A stretch of DNA of 64,000 bases from Kappaphycus alvarezii (GCA_002205965.3 NADL03000015.1:186001-250000); one strand, 5' to 3'. Shown: positions 1-10,751, numbered from the stretch's first letter. A program made the numbers and translations. Notes: generated by a model not told the origin, from the sequence alone.

Positions 1-960
1 CCCCATAGCGGTGAGTATGGATGAATCCTTACCAGTTTGAACGTCTAAAAAACTCATCGCCGAACTATTTACTATACTGCAATCCAACCACAACATCATC
101 GACCTCGGCCATCCAACCACGTATCTAAAATGGGAAGCCCACAAAAACCCAAACGGCGACATCTATATAAACCAAACTCACGTTTTCTTAGCCCTATTAC
201 AAGAAAAACGGCTCAAAACAGCCGCACTCGCCCAAAAAAGCTTCCAGAAAACAACAACTTGCACGAAACAGCTCAAGCATCCCCACTCAACAAAGACCAC
301 AAGAAGAACTACAAACAAGATCTGTGAGATCTCAGATACAACACTGAAAGCACATGTCCCGTCCTTCAACACGCCGACAAACACCTCGCAGATTCAATGC
401 ACAGCGAGACCACCCATCACCACAAACTCCTCAAGTAATTGATTCAATACATCGAAGGCACTTCCACCTTGGCATTACGTATCGACGCGGTACCAGCAAC
501 GAAGCCCGAGGCCATCCAATTGTGTCATATAGCGACTAGGACTTCGCGAACTGCTACGACAGACATTCCAGAACCGGCATTATCGATACCGCCTTTAGAT
601 CACCAATCAGCTGGCCTAGTGCCAAAAAAATTGTGGTCTCCACTCAACTTGTGAGGCTGAATACATATCCAGTTCCGACGCCTTCAAAGAGAAAGCTTGG
701 CTCGGAAGAGTCATCCAAGACTGTAGTATTCTCTCTCACTCCGCGAAAATCCTGTTAAGTATTAAAAATCCTGTATTAAGTTTCAATCAGCCGCTCTCAA
801 CAAAAAATGCAAGCTTATCGAAATACTTTTCACCACCTCTGCGACCACGTAAAAAGTAAAAACGTCACAATCCATCACGCAAAATCAGCACAAAAAAAAG
901 CGGACATACTCACGAAAAACCGTGGAAAGATCAACCGCTTCAGTTCCGTTATGGCTGAAG
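1..960 (+). mobile_element. Ty1/copia fossil, 3' part (RT end and RNase H)
   Basis: Translated pieces resemble the end of a copia reverse transcriptase (HPTTYLKW followed by GDIYINQTHV) and then copia RNase H, ending near 880-920 with a KADILTK-type signature. The element enters from the left edge, so its 5' end is not seen. The same HPTTYLKW block recurs near 63.68 kb, so both window edges hold members of one copia family. It is a broken fossil with several breaks. No LTR could be delimited after position 960. Confidence 0.75.
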
Positions 961-1847
961 GGACCAATGAACTGTATAACTAATGTACGGTGCATCCTTT
1001 AGTGTGGAATATTGAACTTACTCTAAAAAATAGTCATAAAAAGTACCAGAAGCTCATAAAAATCACCTTTTAGCAACTGCTAATAACACAACCCCGCCCT
1101 CAAACTGCACCCCGGGTGCAGTATAGGTTGAGTTCGATCAAGTCACCCAAGGATTCGGTCAACCCCTGAAACCCCCTCCAGACAGCAGCACACTCAGTAA
1201 CACTTACCACCTGCTCTCTTTTAGGCTCTCTCGAAACCAACGCAGACATTTGTCCCACTTTACCCCTCGCAAGAACCCCCATCTCCTCCCGCGCGCAGTT
1301 TTCGCCTCGAATCTAGGTGTTAATTCGGGTCAGACAAATCCTCCGGCACTGATCCATCCACTGAGCATACAGAGGCAAATAAATAGGACAGTACCATCAT
1401 CTCAAAATACTTCCTTGGACCAGCTGGATAACACATGCTAAACAAAAGGCGGTTACGGCAAAGCTGAAAGGCAGATCTAGGCAGAGATCCAGTGCGAGGG
1501 AAACCGAGTTTAGAGGTCTCGGACGTGGTTAAGGAGATAGAGAGTGAAACAAGACACCGCATTCACTGCCCGCAAGAATATATCCATGAATCATTGGTTA
1601 CGACGACAAGATGGCGGTCATGCCGTGAACTCTCGGATAGAACGGCATAAAGGTCCGGGGGGGGGTATAAGGTCAGAAGATATGTGTTTTCTGCTGGTGA
1701 AGAAAGCTAGAAAAATATGTTGAGTTGGTAGCTGCGAGGACTCTATTGATGGAACCAATCTTTTTCTCTTCTACGAGGACTCTACGCTTTCCTACAAAGT
1801 GACCTAACAGCTTTACGTTTGGAATAGAAAATGTAAATTACGTAATC
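961..1847. other. No recognised gene; possible retroelement debris
   Basis: This stretch holds only short reading frames. Two on the minus strand (1100-1282 and 1320-1562) have the feel of decayed retroelement RNase H or flanking sequence, but no motif is good enough to name. A G-run lies near 1657-1664. Part may belong to the copia element to the left or the gypsy element to the right. Confidence 0.4.
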
Positions 1848-4330
1848 TTAAGCTAAAGTCCTACTTCCGTGACTGACTTGAGAACGACAATTAGATAATG
1901 AGTATGCTTCTATCGAGTTAGAGAAAACAAAGAAATCATCTAGATAGACTCGAGTGAAGGGAATGTATTTGCAGATGTAATCAATCATGCGCTGGAATTT
2001 AAACGACGCGATCATGAACCCAACGGCGTCACTTCGAATTTGAAAGTACCAAAGCAGCTGAAGAACGTGGTCATTTATTTGCATTTCCCAGCCTTATTTA
2101 TTTTGCAACTATTACCCGAAAATCGAGGTTGTTGAACAGAGAGCTACCTTTTAGATCGTCGAGTGCTTTCTTTATTATGGGTATTGGCCAGCGATCTGCC
2201 CTCATTTGCTGTTCAGAGTGCGATAATCCACGCAAAAAGGAGATCATTCTACGTTACGATAAAGACGGGAAACGACGGTGCAGACGACGAAGGGGTAATG
2301 ATTCCGGTGTCTAACATGCTTAAGATTTCTCCACGGGCATTTTCGTCGTGTTGAGGCGACATTCAGCGAGCCCGGGGTAGGATTCTTCATTTGAAAGGAC
2401 TATTTCGTGGGGATGGCTGCAGGACGTATCTCTTCTACAGTTCGGGCGACAGTCCTGGTGTCTCGAAGCAAGCCATTTATCTCTGCTTACGTTTCCTCCT
2501 CCAAGTGAGCGAGTCGAGTCCTCAGAGCTTCACAAACTTTTTCCTTCTTTTATTATTCATTCTTAGTACCTTGTTCACTGGTAGGATTCCCATCTAATCC
2601 GGAAGATTTGTCATCGCGGATAGCCAGGACCAGTTTCTTCTCGGTCGGCTTAGTTTTGGGATCGAGCGGAGGCGCAACTTCTTCGGAACCAATGGTTGAG
2701 CGAACGCTCTGCGCCCCGAAATCTATGTTTGCACACACATCTGTCAGCGTGGGGAGACCGATTATCGTGTCAAATAGAAACTTCTCGACTACAAGGAAGT
2801 CTGATTTGACGACATGATCCCGAACGTCGAGGGGACCTTGACCAATGAGCCGACACAGGAAGAGCTATCACCATTCGAATCAGTGATCCTTCGAAGCGAA
2901 TAGTTCGGCGACATGTATACACGTCGAGAATAATTAGCTGGCTTGACGTCCGGTATGGCTCCATAGTCTACAAGAGCCCAGACCTCGGTTGCGTAACCCT
3001 TGAGCTGAACCAACCGTAATAAGCGACGGCCAGAATTCGAAACGACTCCAACGCGGGAAATAGGCTATTTCCCCAATATTCGGCGCACAACCTTGGTACC
3101 TCCGTCAGCACCTCTGTGAAGAAGCTGGCCAGAGAATAAACCGAAACTGGCGTTAGCAAGCTCGGAAACAGCGTCGTGTTTGACGACGCACTCCGTCAGC
3201 TTGTTTGAATTCTTCTCCCCGCAATTAAAATTCTTCAACTTCTTTTTACGGATAATTCGAAATTCTTCCGAGGGTAGGGCTGCGAACGGCTTCATGGTGA
3301 GAGCTTGGGGTCTGGTTTACGAGGCGAGATATCAGAATGCCTCTATGGTTGTCCTGACGAGGCTGCTTCGGTATTGTATCGCCATCAATATTTATATTTT
3401 CAACATTGACGCCTTTCTTCTGAGACGAATCGGTGTCAGACGAGTCTTCTCGGAGGATATTGCTTCGGGCACCTTCTTTCCAGTCTTCTTTCTTCTCAGC
3501 GACCTTTTCGCGATCCGCCGCCTTTCATCCACCGGAAGAACAGAACATAGCCTCTGAATGACCCATCGTTCCACAAAGGGAACAGCGGATATTACTGTGC
3601 GGGTTCTTTTCGCAGTTCATTGCGATATGGCCGAGCTCATTGCATTAAGAGCATTGGCGAACAGGATTGTTCTTCTTTGGAGCTGAAGATGGCCCAGACC
3701 CGTTATCTCCCTTAGTCTTCTTCAGATAAAGTTTCGACCTTGAGAGGTCTTCAGCGATGGCGTCTACCTTGTCTTTGATATTCCTGTACCTCGAAACCGG
3801 GCGCAACAGAAGCTTTGCCGGCGGAACTTCAGCAGTACGATCCAAAAAAATGGCTGTCGCCACAAGATTCAAGTGAAAATCTTTCAGCGCCTTGACGATT
3901 CCTGAGTTATTTAGGACCCCAGAATGCGAAAAAATTTTGCAGCTCTTTGTGTCGACAGGTAGTGGTGCGAAAAAGTCCAAAACTTTCGACATATTCGAAG
4001 TTACCCTTGTCATAGAGATGTTACATCTCCTTCATTTACCCAGGGATGCCTTCGATGTCAATAATGGCTTCAAAAGTTGAATTATCACACCTTGGGGTAT
4101 TTTTATATGATAAATTCGGAGAAGAAATTCTGCCTAACGGCGACGTAGTTAGTCGCTCATTTTTTCAGTTCCCCATTACAAGCAAAGGTGTCGTACTAGA
4201 TGTCGAAAGCGTCGGCATCTAGGTGCCCGAGGAGAGAAATATTTTCTCCTCTTCGGCTCGAGAAGCCATGATGAAGTTTTCGTAGAAGAAGAAGAATTTT
4301 TGGACATCCCGCATGACGTCGAATACTACC
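1848..4330 (-). mobile_element. Ty3/gypsy-like retrotransposon fossil
   Basis: Read on the minus strand, the parts are in the normal order. A gag-like segment lies at about 4010-3645. It is followed by CCHC zinc-knuckle pattern around 3560-3645, a retropepsin-like segment with ALVDYGAIPDV at about 3010-2770, and a reverse transcriptase palm segment (FQRMIDYI, then VYLDDFFVFSNS) at 2084-1848. The YLDD box and FQRMIDY are typical of Ty3/gypsy RT. Integrase was not seen, so the copy is truncated or its 3' part has decayed, and it is clearly broken. LTRs were not identified; 4331-4568 shows nothing recognisable. Confidence 0.75.
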
Positions 4331-4568
4331 GCTCTAGCGCTGCAAGTGTTGTTCCTGCGCAAGATTATATTGATGGATGTGTAGTGTGGAAGTAGTTGTT
4401 GAAAAGGGAATGGCTGGAGGGAGAGGAAGGAGTTTTAGAAGAGGGGGATCCAAGGAAGGGAAGGGGATGCTACCTCCCCACAATAGCCCAGGAGCTTCGG
4501 ATGCCACAGTACGGTATATACCCGACAATCGAGCGCTCTTAGACAGAGAATTGCCAGTACAGCAGTGT

Positions 4569-4641
4569 ACCTGCTAGTTTTAATGATATTTTATGGTACA
4601 GTACAGTACTATACCCCAAGAAATTATTAAAACTAGCAGGT
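4569..4641. repeat. Perfect 16-bp inverted repeat (hairpin)
   Basis: ACCTGCTAGTTTTAAT at 4569-4584 is matched by its exact reverse complement at 4626-4641, with a 41-base spacer. The spacer contains the GGTACAGTACAGTACT word that recurs across the window. It could be a very short foldback element or a structured insertion scar. No target duplication is evident. Confidence 0.7.
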
Positions 4642-4705
4642 CAAAAAGATATAAAATACAGTGGACTACCCTAAAAATATTCATACATGTATGAAGAATA
4701 CTATG

Positions 4706-7493
4706 TGTCCAAAGGACAAGCAAATTTACTCACATGAGTACAAATGTTTGTTCGAAAATAGCTAGAATTTTTTAATTAAATTAAACCTTGGTTTTCTGAA
4801 TCCCTGAAGACTAGCATCACCTAACTATAAAATAAGTAGTTTCATCCCCATTCGCAACAACCGCCGTGACCTAATGGGCCTCAAGTACAGAATGGAAAAA
4901 GAAATAGTGAGTCAGACCGGCTGCGCTCCACAGAGAGAGCAAAAAATTCCTTCAGGAAGGTCGAAATTTCTGAGACAGCTGCTACCTCAGTTTGCTTAGC
5001 GTGCCCACTTGAACATCAGAAGAGGGGTTAATTCACTGATAACTCATAAAGGGGAATAACACCATAGGTACGTATACTAATTCCGCAAGTCGAACGACGC
5101 GAATTAGAAATGTACACGGGTATATTCAAGAACTCAATATTTTTATTTTTGCTCAGTCAGAATACAAACAATGCAAGCACAGACAAGTAAAATTCACTAT
5201 AGAGTAGTATAAGGCATCATCTAATTGTGACAGAAGTGGACATTGCGTAAGTGGTTTTGAAAGCAGTTACGTCAAGTCTCTGGATGCATATCCAAACCTC
5301 TTGTTCAGTTTCAGGCACTCAGAGCAGAGAATTTGGACTTCTTGTCAGATTTGCAAATTTTGCATCTGCTTTGAAACGCCGCTTTCGTTGGGGCCCCATT
5401 GGCTCCTTTGCGCCTTTTCACTGTGGGCACCAAGTGGATTCCAGTACCGCAGGCCAATGAAAATAGAATGCTCTAACGTCAACAGATCTGCGGAGGCCAA
5501 TAGAATCAAATGAATTGTCAATGAGTTGCTCTGCAAGTTTTGCATAAAAATCTTTTGCGACATGCAATTTCTCACCCATCAAACCCTTGTATAGCAGCCA
5601 TGAATCAACGATGCAAATTGCAAGCAAAGATGTATTAACCCTTAACGACCAATCATTGACTTCGAATTTTTCTTCTCCAATCCAGATCATCCTGTCTGCA
5701 TCTGTTATGCCTGTCAATCTGGGAGCAAGTTTCATAGTATGTGCTGACAACCGCTGGGACTGAATTTCCATTTCCGCAAGCACCATTTCATTGCCAGCAG
5801 ATCTCCAACGAGATCTTCTGATAGGCTCTGAAGGAAGTGTTGTACCGGAAGTACTGACAAAATATCTTCTGTCTATATCCATCCACATAACGGCCATCAT
5901 AGAAGGGTGGCTTTCCGTCCTCGACTTACCAAGATATGATCCCACGCCTAAAAAGTTCCAGCCCTGACAAAAATGACATAGGAAACTGCCTTGTCGCATT
6001 CTTGACGACACCTGTAAACCTCAGTCCATATTCGAAAAAGCATTTGCTGTAGCCACAGAAGCAAATGCAGAGTCTGCACAAACAAGTCGATTTGAATGAA
6101 ACCAAGGCTCTGTAAGGCGAAGAAAATTAGCAGTACCATGAGGGAAATTCGACTCGGAGTGCCGATTACTGCTGTCAGATGCTGAAAAAACAATCCCCAA
6201 ATTCAACACAATTTTACTGACACCACAGCAAGCAGTCTTGATTTCACATCAGTTTTCGGGCTTACAGTCCCTAGCGACATAATGCAGAAGTCCTTCTGAC
6301 GTCCATTTACCCCCTATTCGATACCAAAGCGACATGCTTTCATCCATACAAATTCTCTCCGATAGTGACACACTTGCCCTCCTGTCGTTTTATGGTCACC
6401 GCAAATCCACTGACCAGAAACCATCTTCTGTCAGTGCTTTCATTTTACATGTAGCGGCTAAATGTAATACATGAGATCAGTGCTACGAAAAAGGTCCCCG
6501 AAATTAATTTTCCAAACATCGCCAATGGAATGTTTTTGGATGTAAACTGTGTACTGCAAAGCAAACTTCTGCTTGTGAACTCTAATCTGCATAAAAAATA
6601 TGAATAATTCCTAAAACTTTAGAATTTCACCAGCTGTTGCATGCATGTGCCCACCATGATTGAGTTTCTGGTTTGTAAGTTCGGTAATTGTGGAAAGGTG
6701 TTCGAGGGGAAACATGGAAAAAAATTGTACAGGTCTTCTCATACTTAATATGACCTTGAAAGTACGTGTCACCTGCTGGACGAATTACCTTTCATGGCCA
6801 ATGTGTCGTTGATCCATTCAACGGGTAGTAATACCTCCTAAATGGTCCAAAAATTTCCATGCTCTTCTTTGCATACTCCTTCTACCTCGGCCATACCATT
6901 GGCTTCTTCTCGGTGGTCTTCTTCTGAAAGTTGACGATTCGATACCTCGATCACAGCAGTAGATGCCTCTGTTTCAATTGATGTTGCTGAGCCATCTTCA
7001 CATGCTTCCCCTGGTTTGATTTTGACAATTTTTAAGTTAAAACGTTTCGTCCAGTCCTAAGTGCCATGAACGGACCACTCTGCGGTGACTATAGTCTGAC
7101 GTCTTTCGGTAGATGTTTCAGTTTCAGTGCTGAGCACAGTTCCGTTGACGCGTTCACTTTTCTAAAGAGAACCGAATATTCGCTTACTCTCAGCCGCTGA
7201 CGTAACAAGGGTTGCTCGAGTGTTGACAAGGTTTCCAGGCTGTTGACTGGGGTCATTTAGATTCGTCATTTTTGGTTAAATTTTCGATGTTGGGAAACTT
7301 TTATGTGATCAATTGAACAGTGGAGGTTTGGAATCCGAGGTTTTCTACGGTTGAGTTCCTAATGGTGCTACTAGATATAGTGAAAAATAATGGATTCATT
7401 CTGTAATTTTTTATGAAAATTTTCTGTTAGATCTATGGACTCATATGAGTACAGTACATTTAGACTCATATGGGTACAGTTGTCCTCTGGACA
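4706..7493 (-). mobile_element. PiggyBac-like DNA transposon
   Basis: Imperfect inverted ends of about 40 bp face each other. The left one (4706-4747) starts TGTCCAAAGGACA and continues ACTCACATGAGT. The right one (7456-7493, read inward on the minus strand) starts TGTCCAGAGGACA and continues with CATATGAGT. Between them lies a degraded transposase of the DDE_Tnp_1_7 (PiggyBac) type on the minus strand. The expected TTAA target duplication is not seen directly outside these ends, so the true limits may be a little further out or the flanks have decayed. The CAGTGGA words at 4659 and 7890 were considered as outer ends but do not extend. Confidence 0.6.
5418..7269 (-). pseudogene. PiggyBac-like transposase (DDE_Tnp_1_7), decayed
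   Basis: The likely start is the ATG at 7269 (MTNLNDPSQQPGN). Family motifs then follow in the order seen in oomycete and algal PiggyBac proteins. They are MDESMSLWYR and CKPENGCEI near 6350-6230, LTEPWFHSNRLVCADSAFAS near 6120-6045, RFTGVVKNATRQFP near 6015-5975, and MDIDRRYFVST with NDWSLRVNTSLLAI further on. The C-terminal 197-codon frame (6011-5418) is open. Upstream, the reading shifts frame at least twice (between about 6030 and 5990 and upstream of 6200), and there are stops in the N-terminal third near 7160 and 7045. The span of about 617 codons is normal for the family. The aspartates of MDESMS and ADSAFAS are candidates for two members of the catalytic DDD triad. The gene is dead as read, and it cuts and pastes DNA in active relatives. 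Confidence 0.8.
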
Positions 7494-8006
7494 AGACACT
7501 CAAAAAGATCACCTTCCAGCAACGACTACTGTACCAACTCAGCATCCTGTACACTCTGTACACTCGAGTCCCTCTTAGGGACCCAAGAGAAAAACTTTAA
7601 TCCTCGAAATTTCCACAGCACCTTTGAACATTACTGACAGTGCTGTACTGTACAATACTCAAAGGTTGATGCTCAAACTAAAAACAAAAACAAACCACGT
7701 CAGAATTATCATAACAATTTACAATCCCGTTGCCATTGCTAGCAACAGCAAAATCTCGTAAATTCGACAAAAAAAATCCAGTATTAACTTCGTAGGGTTG
7801 CATTATTGATTGCAAAAAATACCAGATTTTCGCCAAAAAGGTTCCGATTTTTTCTGATTCAAATCCACCCTAATAAAATCCACTCCACTGCTCACGAGGT
7901 CGGAGTCTTTCGTCGTAAGCACACTTTCTTCTTTCACAGGTCAGCGCAGAGGGTCTGAAGATACCATTAAGGAAGAATACGAGCCCGCATCATCTACTTC
8001 ACTCGC
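7494..8006. other. Spacer upstream of the methyltransferase gene
   Basis: This is a gene-free stretch. It carries one CTGTACTGTACAATAC copy of the dispersed palindromic word (7643-7658) and a pyrimidine-rich run (about 7920-7940) shortly before the ATG at 8007, which may be part of the 5' leader or promoter. No TATA box stands out. Confidence 0.4.
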
Positions 8007-8831
8007 ATGTCCCTCTGGACCACCCTCCTTTCCCTCCTTGAGTCTCTTCTGTCCCCTCTCTTCGCCTGGCGTCATGATCGGATCGAGGAACCATCCGTCC
8101 TCACTTCAAAACGACGCGAATTAATAGATACTATTCCTCGCGGGTCTCATGTCCTTGAAATCGGTGCAGGCACTGGCGGTACATTGACCTCAGGAGCATA
8201 CGAGGGTTCAGCGGGTCGATTTGCACGTTTGGTGTTATCTGAACCGGATAGTAGCATGAGGGCCCGTTTGGAGTCAAAATTGCAAGGAAGGGCCTCCGGA
8301 GTATCGGCTGGAGAGTTAAAAGTCATCGATGCTGGTCTACCGAGTTTGCCATTTGTCGATGGAGAATTTGATGTTGTCGTCGTATTTTTGGTTTTGAGTC
8401 ACGTGGATGGCAGGAGGCAGGGTATTGCCGAGATTGCAAGGGTCTTAAAGATAGGGGGGAAGATGCTTATTATGGATCATGGTGTCCATAAACATCACCA
8501 TGGTCATACAGATCCATATGGCCAAGACGATGGTCAGGATCATGACTGCGCGTACCGTGAAAATGCCCCTGTGCAGCGGAGGCGGGAGCCCTATTTTATG
8601 GAATGGCTACGAAATTGGAGGCACCGGCGTGATCGCGAAGACCTAGATTCTGATCTGTTAGTGGACGAAATAAGGGCAGAACAGAGGCTAGAGGAAGTAT
8701 TTACTAGAAAAGCCCCTGTTGAAAGGTATTTCTTTAAGGAAGTTTGTACGGTTGTTTCGAACGGAAGCAAGAACCAGATGGATGACTTCCATGGCTTAGC
8801 GCGCCTCATCAGGAAGAGAGAATTAGTTTGA
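8007..8831 (+). CDS. METTL7-like class I SAM-dependent methyltransferase
   Basis: This 274-residue single-exon gene has an N-terminal hydrophobic stretch (about residues 2-20, LLSLLESLLSPLFAW) that resembles the membrane or lipid-droplet anchor of METTL7 proteins. The Rossmann methyltransferase core follows. It has motif I VLEIGAGTGG (49-58), an acidic ribose-binding SEPD (78-81), motif IV FDVVVVFLVLSHV (121-133) and RVLKIGGKMLIMDH (145-158). METTL7 relatives methylate small thiols or other alkyl substrates at the ER; substrate here is inferred only. Odd points are a histidine-rich insertion after the core (HGVHKHHHGH, 158-167) followed by an acidic DDGQDHD run, and a charged C-terminal half that I do not recognise. 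Its stop at 8829-8831 lies inside the coding end of the opposing MAPEG gene. The ATG at 8007 is the first in frame and fits the anchor. Confidence 0.75.
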   Translation: MSLWTTLLSLLESLLSPLFAWRHDRIEEPSVLTSKRRELIDTIPRGSHVLEIGAGTGGTLTSGAYEGSAGRFARLVLSEPDSSMRARLESKLQGRASGVSAGELKVIDAGLPSLPFVDGEFDVVVVFLVLSHVDGRRQGIAEIARVLKIGGKMLIMDHGVHKHHHGHTDPYGQDDGQDHDCAYRENAPVQRRREPYFMEWLRNWRHRRDREDLDSDLLVDEIRAEQRLEEVFTRKAPVERYFFKEVCTVVSNGSKNQMDDFHGLARLIRKRELV

Positions 8832-9287
8832 CCGCAAAGAAAAGTGTCGCGAGTAGTAGGTAGAGCTGTGCGAATACTGAAAAGCATGAAATTCCGACAT
8901 CAGCGTTAGTCAAGTTAGAATTCAGTCCCTCGTGTCTTCGCGTCTGCCGTCTAACTCCGAAAAACCCGCCAGCAGGATTCATTGAACGATGAACTTACGA
9001 TAGAATCCTCCCTGCCTCCGCTTCTCCACGCCTTCATAGTACCCGACACAATACCGGTACCGGCCAACCACAAACACAAAGCCCGCAATGCTCGAAAGTA
9101 CCGGTGTAGCCAGTGCCGACACCAGCAATGTTAGAAAGAACATTGGAGCACCCTCCACTGAGTTCGCGTGGGCTCGTTGATACCGGTTAAAAACAGAATC
9201 CGCTTTGTTCTCGTATGCCGCCGGAAGGGGCACATTGAACTTGCGGCGAGCCTTGCCTACTTGAAAACCCATCCACAACATTAACAT
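8809..9287 (-). CDS. MGST3-like MAPEG-family membrane protein, two exons
   Basis: Exon 1 (9287-8999) encodes GKARRKFNVP, FNRYQRAHANSVE and VGRYRYCVGYY, closely matching microsomal glutathione S-transferase 3 (GKARKKYKV, FNCIQRAHQNTLE). A canonical GTAAGT donor follows at 8998-8993. An acceptor ending TTTTCAG at 8877 joins exon 2 (8876-8809), which adds the hydrophobic helix LFAQLYLLLATLFFAVKLIL and a stop. Spliced length from the ATG is 118 residues. MAPEG proteins are four-helix membrane enzymes conjugating glutathione or reducing lipid peroxides. Without splicing the frame would stop early and lose the last helix, so the intron is well supported. The 17 codons directly upstream of the ATG (through TYGFAILDAALYG) also match the family N-terminus, yet no ATG precedes them before an in-frame stop. 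The start is therefore uncertain: a non-AUG start, a missed 5' exon or a truncated N-terminus. Confidence 0.8.
8877..8998 (-). other. Spliceosomal intron, 122 bp, in the MAPEG gene
   Basis: The donor GTAAGT (8998-8993) and acceptor CTTTTCAG (8884-8877) flank a phase-1 intron. The acceptor is preceded by a pyrimidine-containing tract, and joining the exons restores a fourth hydrophobic helix. This is the only convincing intron in the window. Confidence 0.75.
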
Positions 9288-9339
9288 CCCGTAGAGCGCT
9301 GCATCGAGAATGGCGAAGCCGTAGGTGGGTAAGTTTTAT

Positions 9340-9632
9340 GTTCATGTTTGCGATGCGGACGGAACAAGTGCCGGCGTTGGGATCTACACCTGGTGGCAGC
9401 CAAAGAATTGAAGAAGGATTTTATACCGCACTGTGTTGTACTGTACTGGTGTAATATCGATTTGGCTCAACTGCAGTCTTCGTGCCAACAAGTACACACA
9501 TTACAGTACTTGCTGTACTCAGCTGTTTCCAGTCTAGATTCCGGACTCTTGAACACATGTAACGAAAGGTAACAGTTGCCTTCAAAAGCAGCCGACTTTA
9601 TGTACTGGACAGTATTATACAGAGGGGGCATC
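9340..9632. other. Gene-free spacer with GTAC-type words
   Basis: No gene is supported here. TGTACTGTACTGG at 9437-9449 and two more degenerate copies (about 9504-9520 and 9601-9615) of the dispersed palindromic word lie between the MAPEG gene and the next repeat. Confidence 0.4.
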
Positions 9633-10273
9633 ACGATATAGTGCCACTTTGAATAGTGCTATGCTCCTTTTAGTGCCTCCAGCAAGGCCATGTACCACCA
9701 CCATCCTTAGGAAGGCGTAAAAGTCATCCACGAACGCAGAAGCACTAATTCAAGCAAAGGAAGAGCGGACAAGATCAAACACAAGCTCAAGCACTGAATC
9801 TCGGACAAGACTACCTAACACTACGAATTCCGCGAAGAAAAGCACTAGACGAGGAGGATCGGCTTCGGGTTCAAGGCCTGTTTTTTCCCTCTGGGTTTTT
9901 TGGGCCTGTGCATGGACCCTAAGAATTACCCTCGAATCTCGCACCGAAAAATGAAATTGCCGTCACAGTTTTCCCCGACAACGTAGCCCTAGACGGTTCT
10001 TCGTCGGGAGTAAATAAAATGTTCATCCCACCATTAGCGTCTAAAGGTTACGCGCTTTTCAACCGCCTCAGAATCTTGCACCGACTGCAACGTTCTAAAG
10101 GCAGGTGTCAGCCTTCGTCGCGCTCTGAACGGCTTCCTTAGCGCCATTCAACAAGCCAACACGAAGAAAAAGGGTCAAGTTCTGATTGAGATGCTCTCGA
10201 GAGCTTTACCGAATAGTGCCGATTCCCATTAGTGCCTGTAAAAGCCCCATGTACGGGGAGCACTATATATCGT
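9633..10273. mobile_element. 641-bp non-autonomous DNA transposon candidate
   Basis: The ends are inverted: ACGATATAGTGCC at 9633 and, on the other strand from 10273, ACGATATATAGTGC. The word TAGTGC is repeated just inside each end: near 9653 and 9678 on the left, and in the form AATAGTGCC and TTAGTGCC near 10214 and 10230 on the right. Repeated subterminal words are usual for transposase binding in hAT-like elements, although superfamily and target duplication could not be fixed. The interior shows no convincing ORF. Confidence 0.45.
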
Positions 10274-10395
10274 AAGGGGTACTGTATCGCAAGACGTCAC
10301 CGTACTGTCAAGTATTGGGAAGCAGTACTACTGCATAGCACCGTATCGGGTTTCAGCTTGGAAACATTTTATTAGTTCAAGAGAGAGAGAGAGGA

Positions 10396-10742
10396 ATGGA
10401 GACCTTCAATATGATTTTTAGTGGGCCTGCTAAACAGACTCAACCCAGCACCGACTAGACCGATGCCCACGCCAACAGAAGGGAAAGAAGAAAATTCCAC
10501 CACCGAAACACCTGCGGGCCAAGGCGGTGGTAGCTTAAGACTCCCTGTGTAAGCGCGATGCTTACAGTGAGCGGCGACGACGTCGACATGTGCTGCCGGT
10601 TTGCGGCCTCGGACACAACCGGCAGAACCACGGGACCCAGGACCCCTCGCTTGCTGTCCAAAAGGACAGCCGGATCAAGTGCGGCAGGGTACGCTGAGTG
10701 TTGAAGAACTTGATTCAGGTAGAGAGCCCTCCTTACACGCCA
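10396..10742 (-). repeat. Repeat unit U, uninterrupted copy
   Basis: Read on the minus strand, this is a near-copy (roughly 92% identical by eye) of 11282-11572 plus 13387-13453. It begins GGCGTGTAAGGAGGG and ends near a GA-dinucleotide run (about 10379-10394). It has an open frame on the minus strand ending LLLAWASV at 10455 and containing RRALYLNQVLQHSAYPAALD. The product is not recognised. In this copy the site GGTCTAGTCGGTGCTGGG is continuous, so it serves as the empty site for the 1.8-kb insertion in the other copy. Confidence 0.75.
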
Positions 10743-10751
10743 ATGCTTGCA

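Noticed and set aside
4659-7890. CAGTGGA words as outer ends of a mariner-type element
   Set aside because: Similarity stops after about nine bases, there is no TA on the right side, and the transposase inside is PiggyBac-like.
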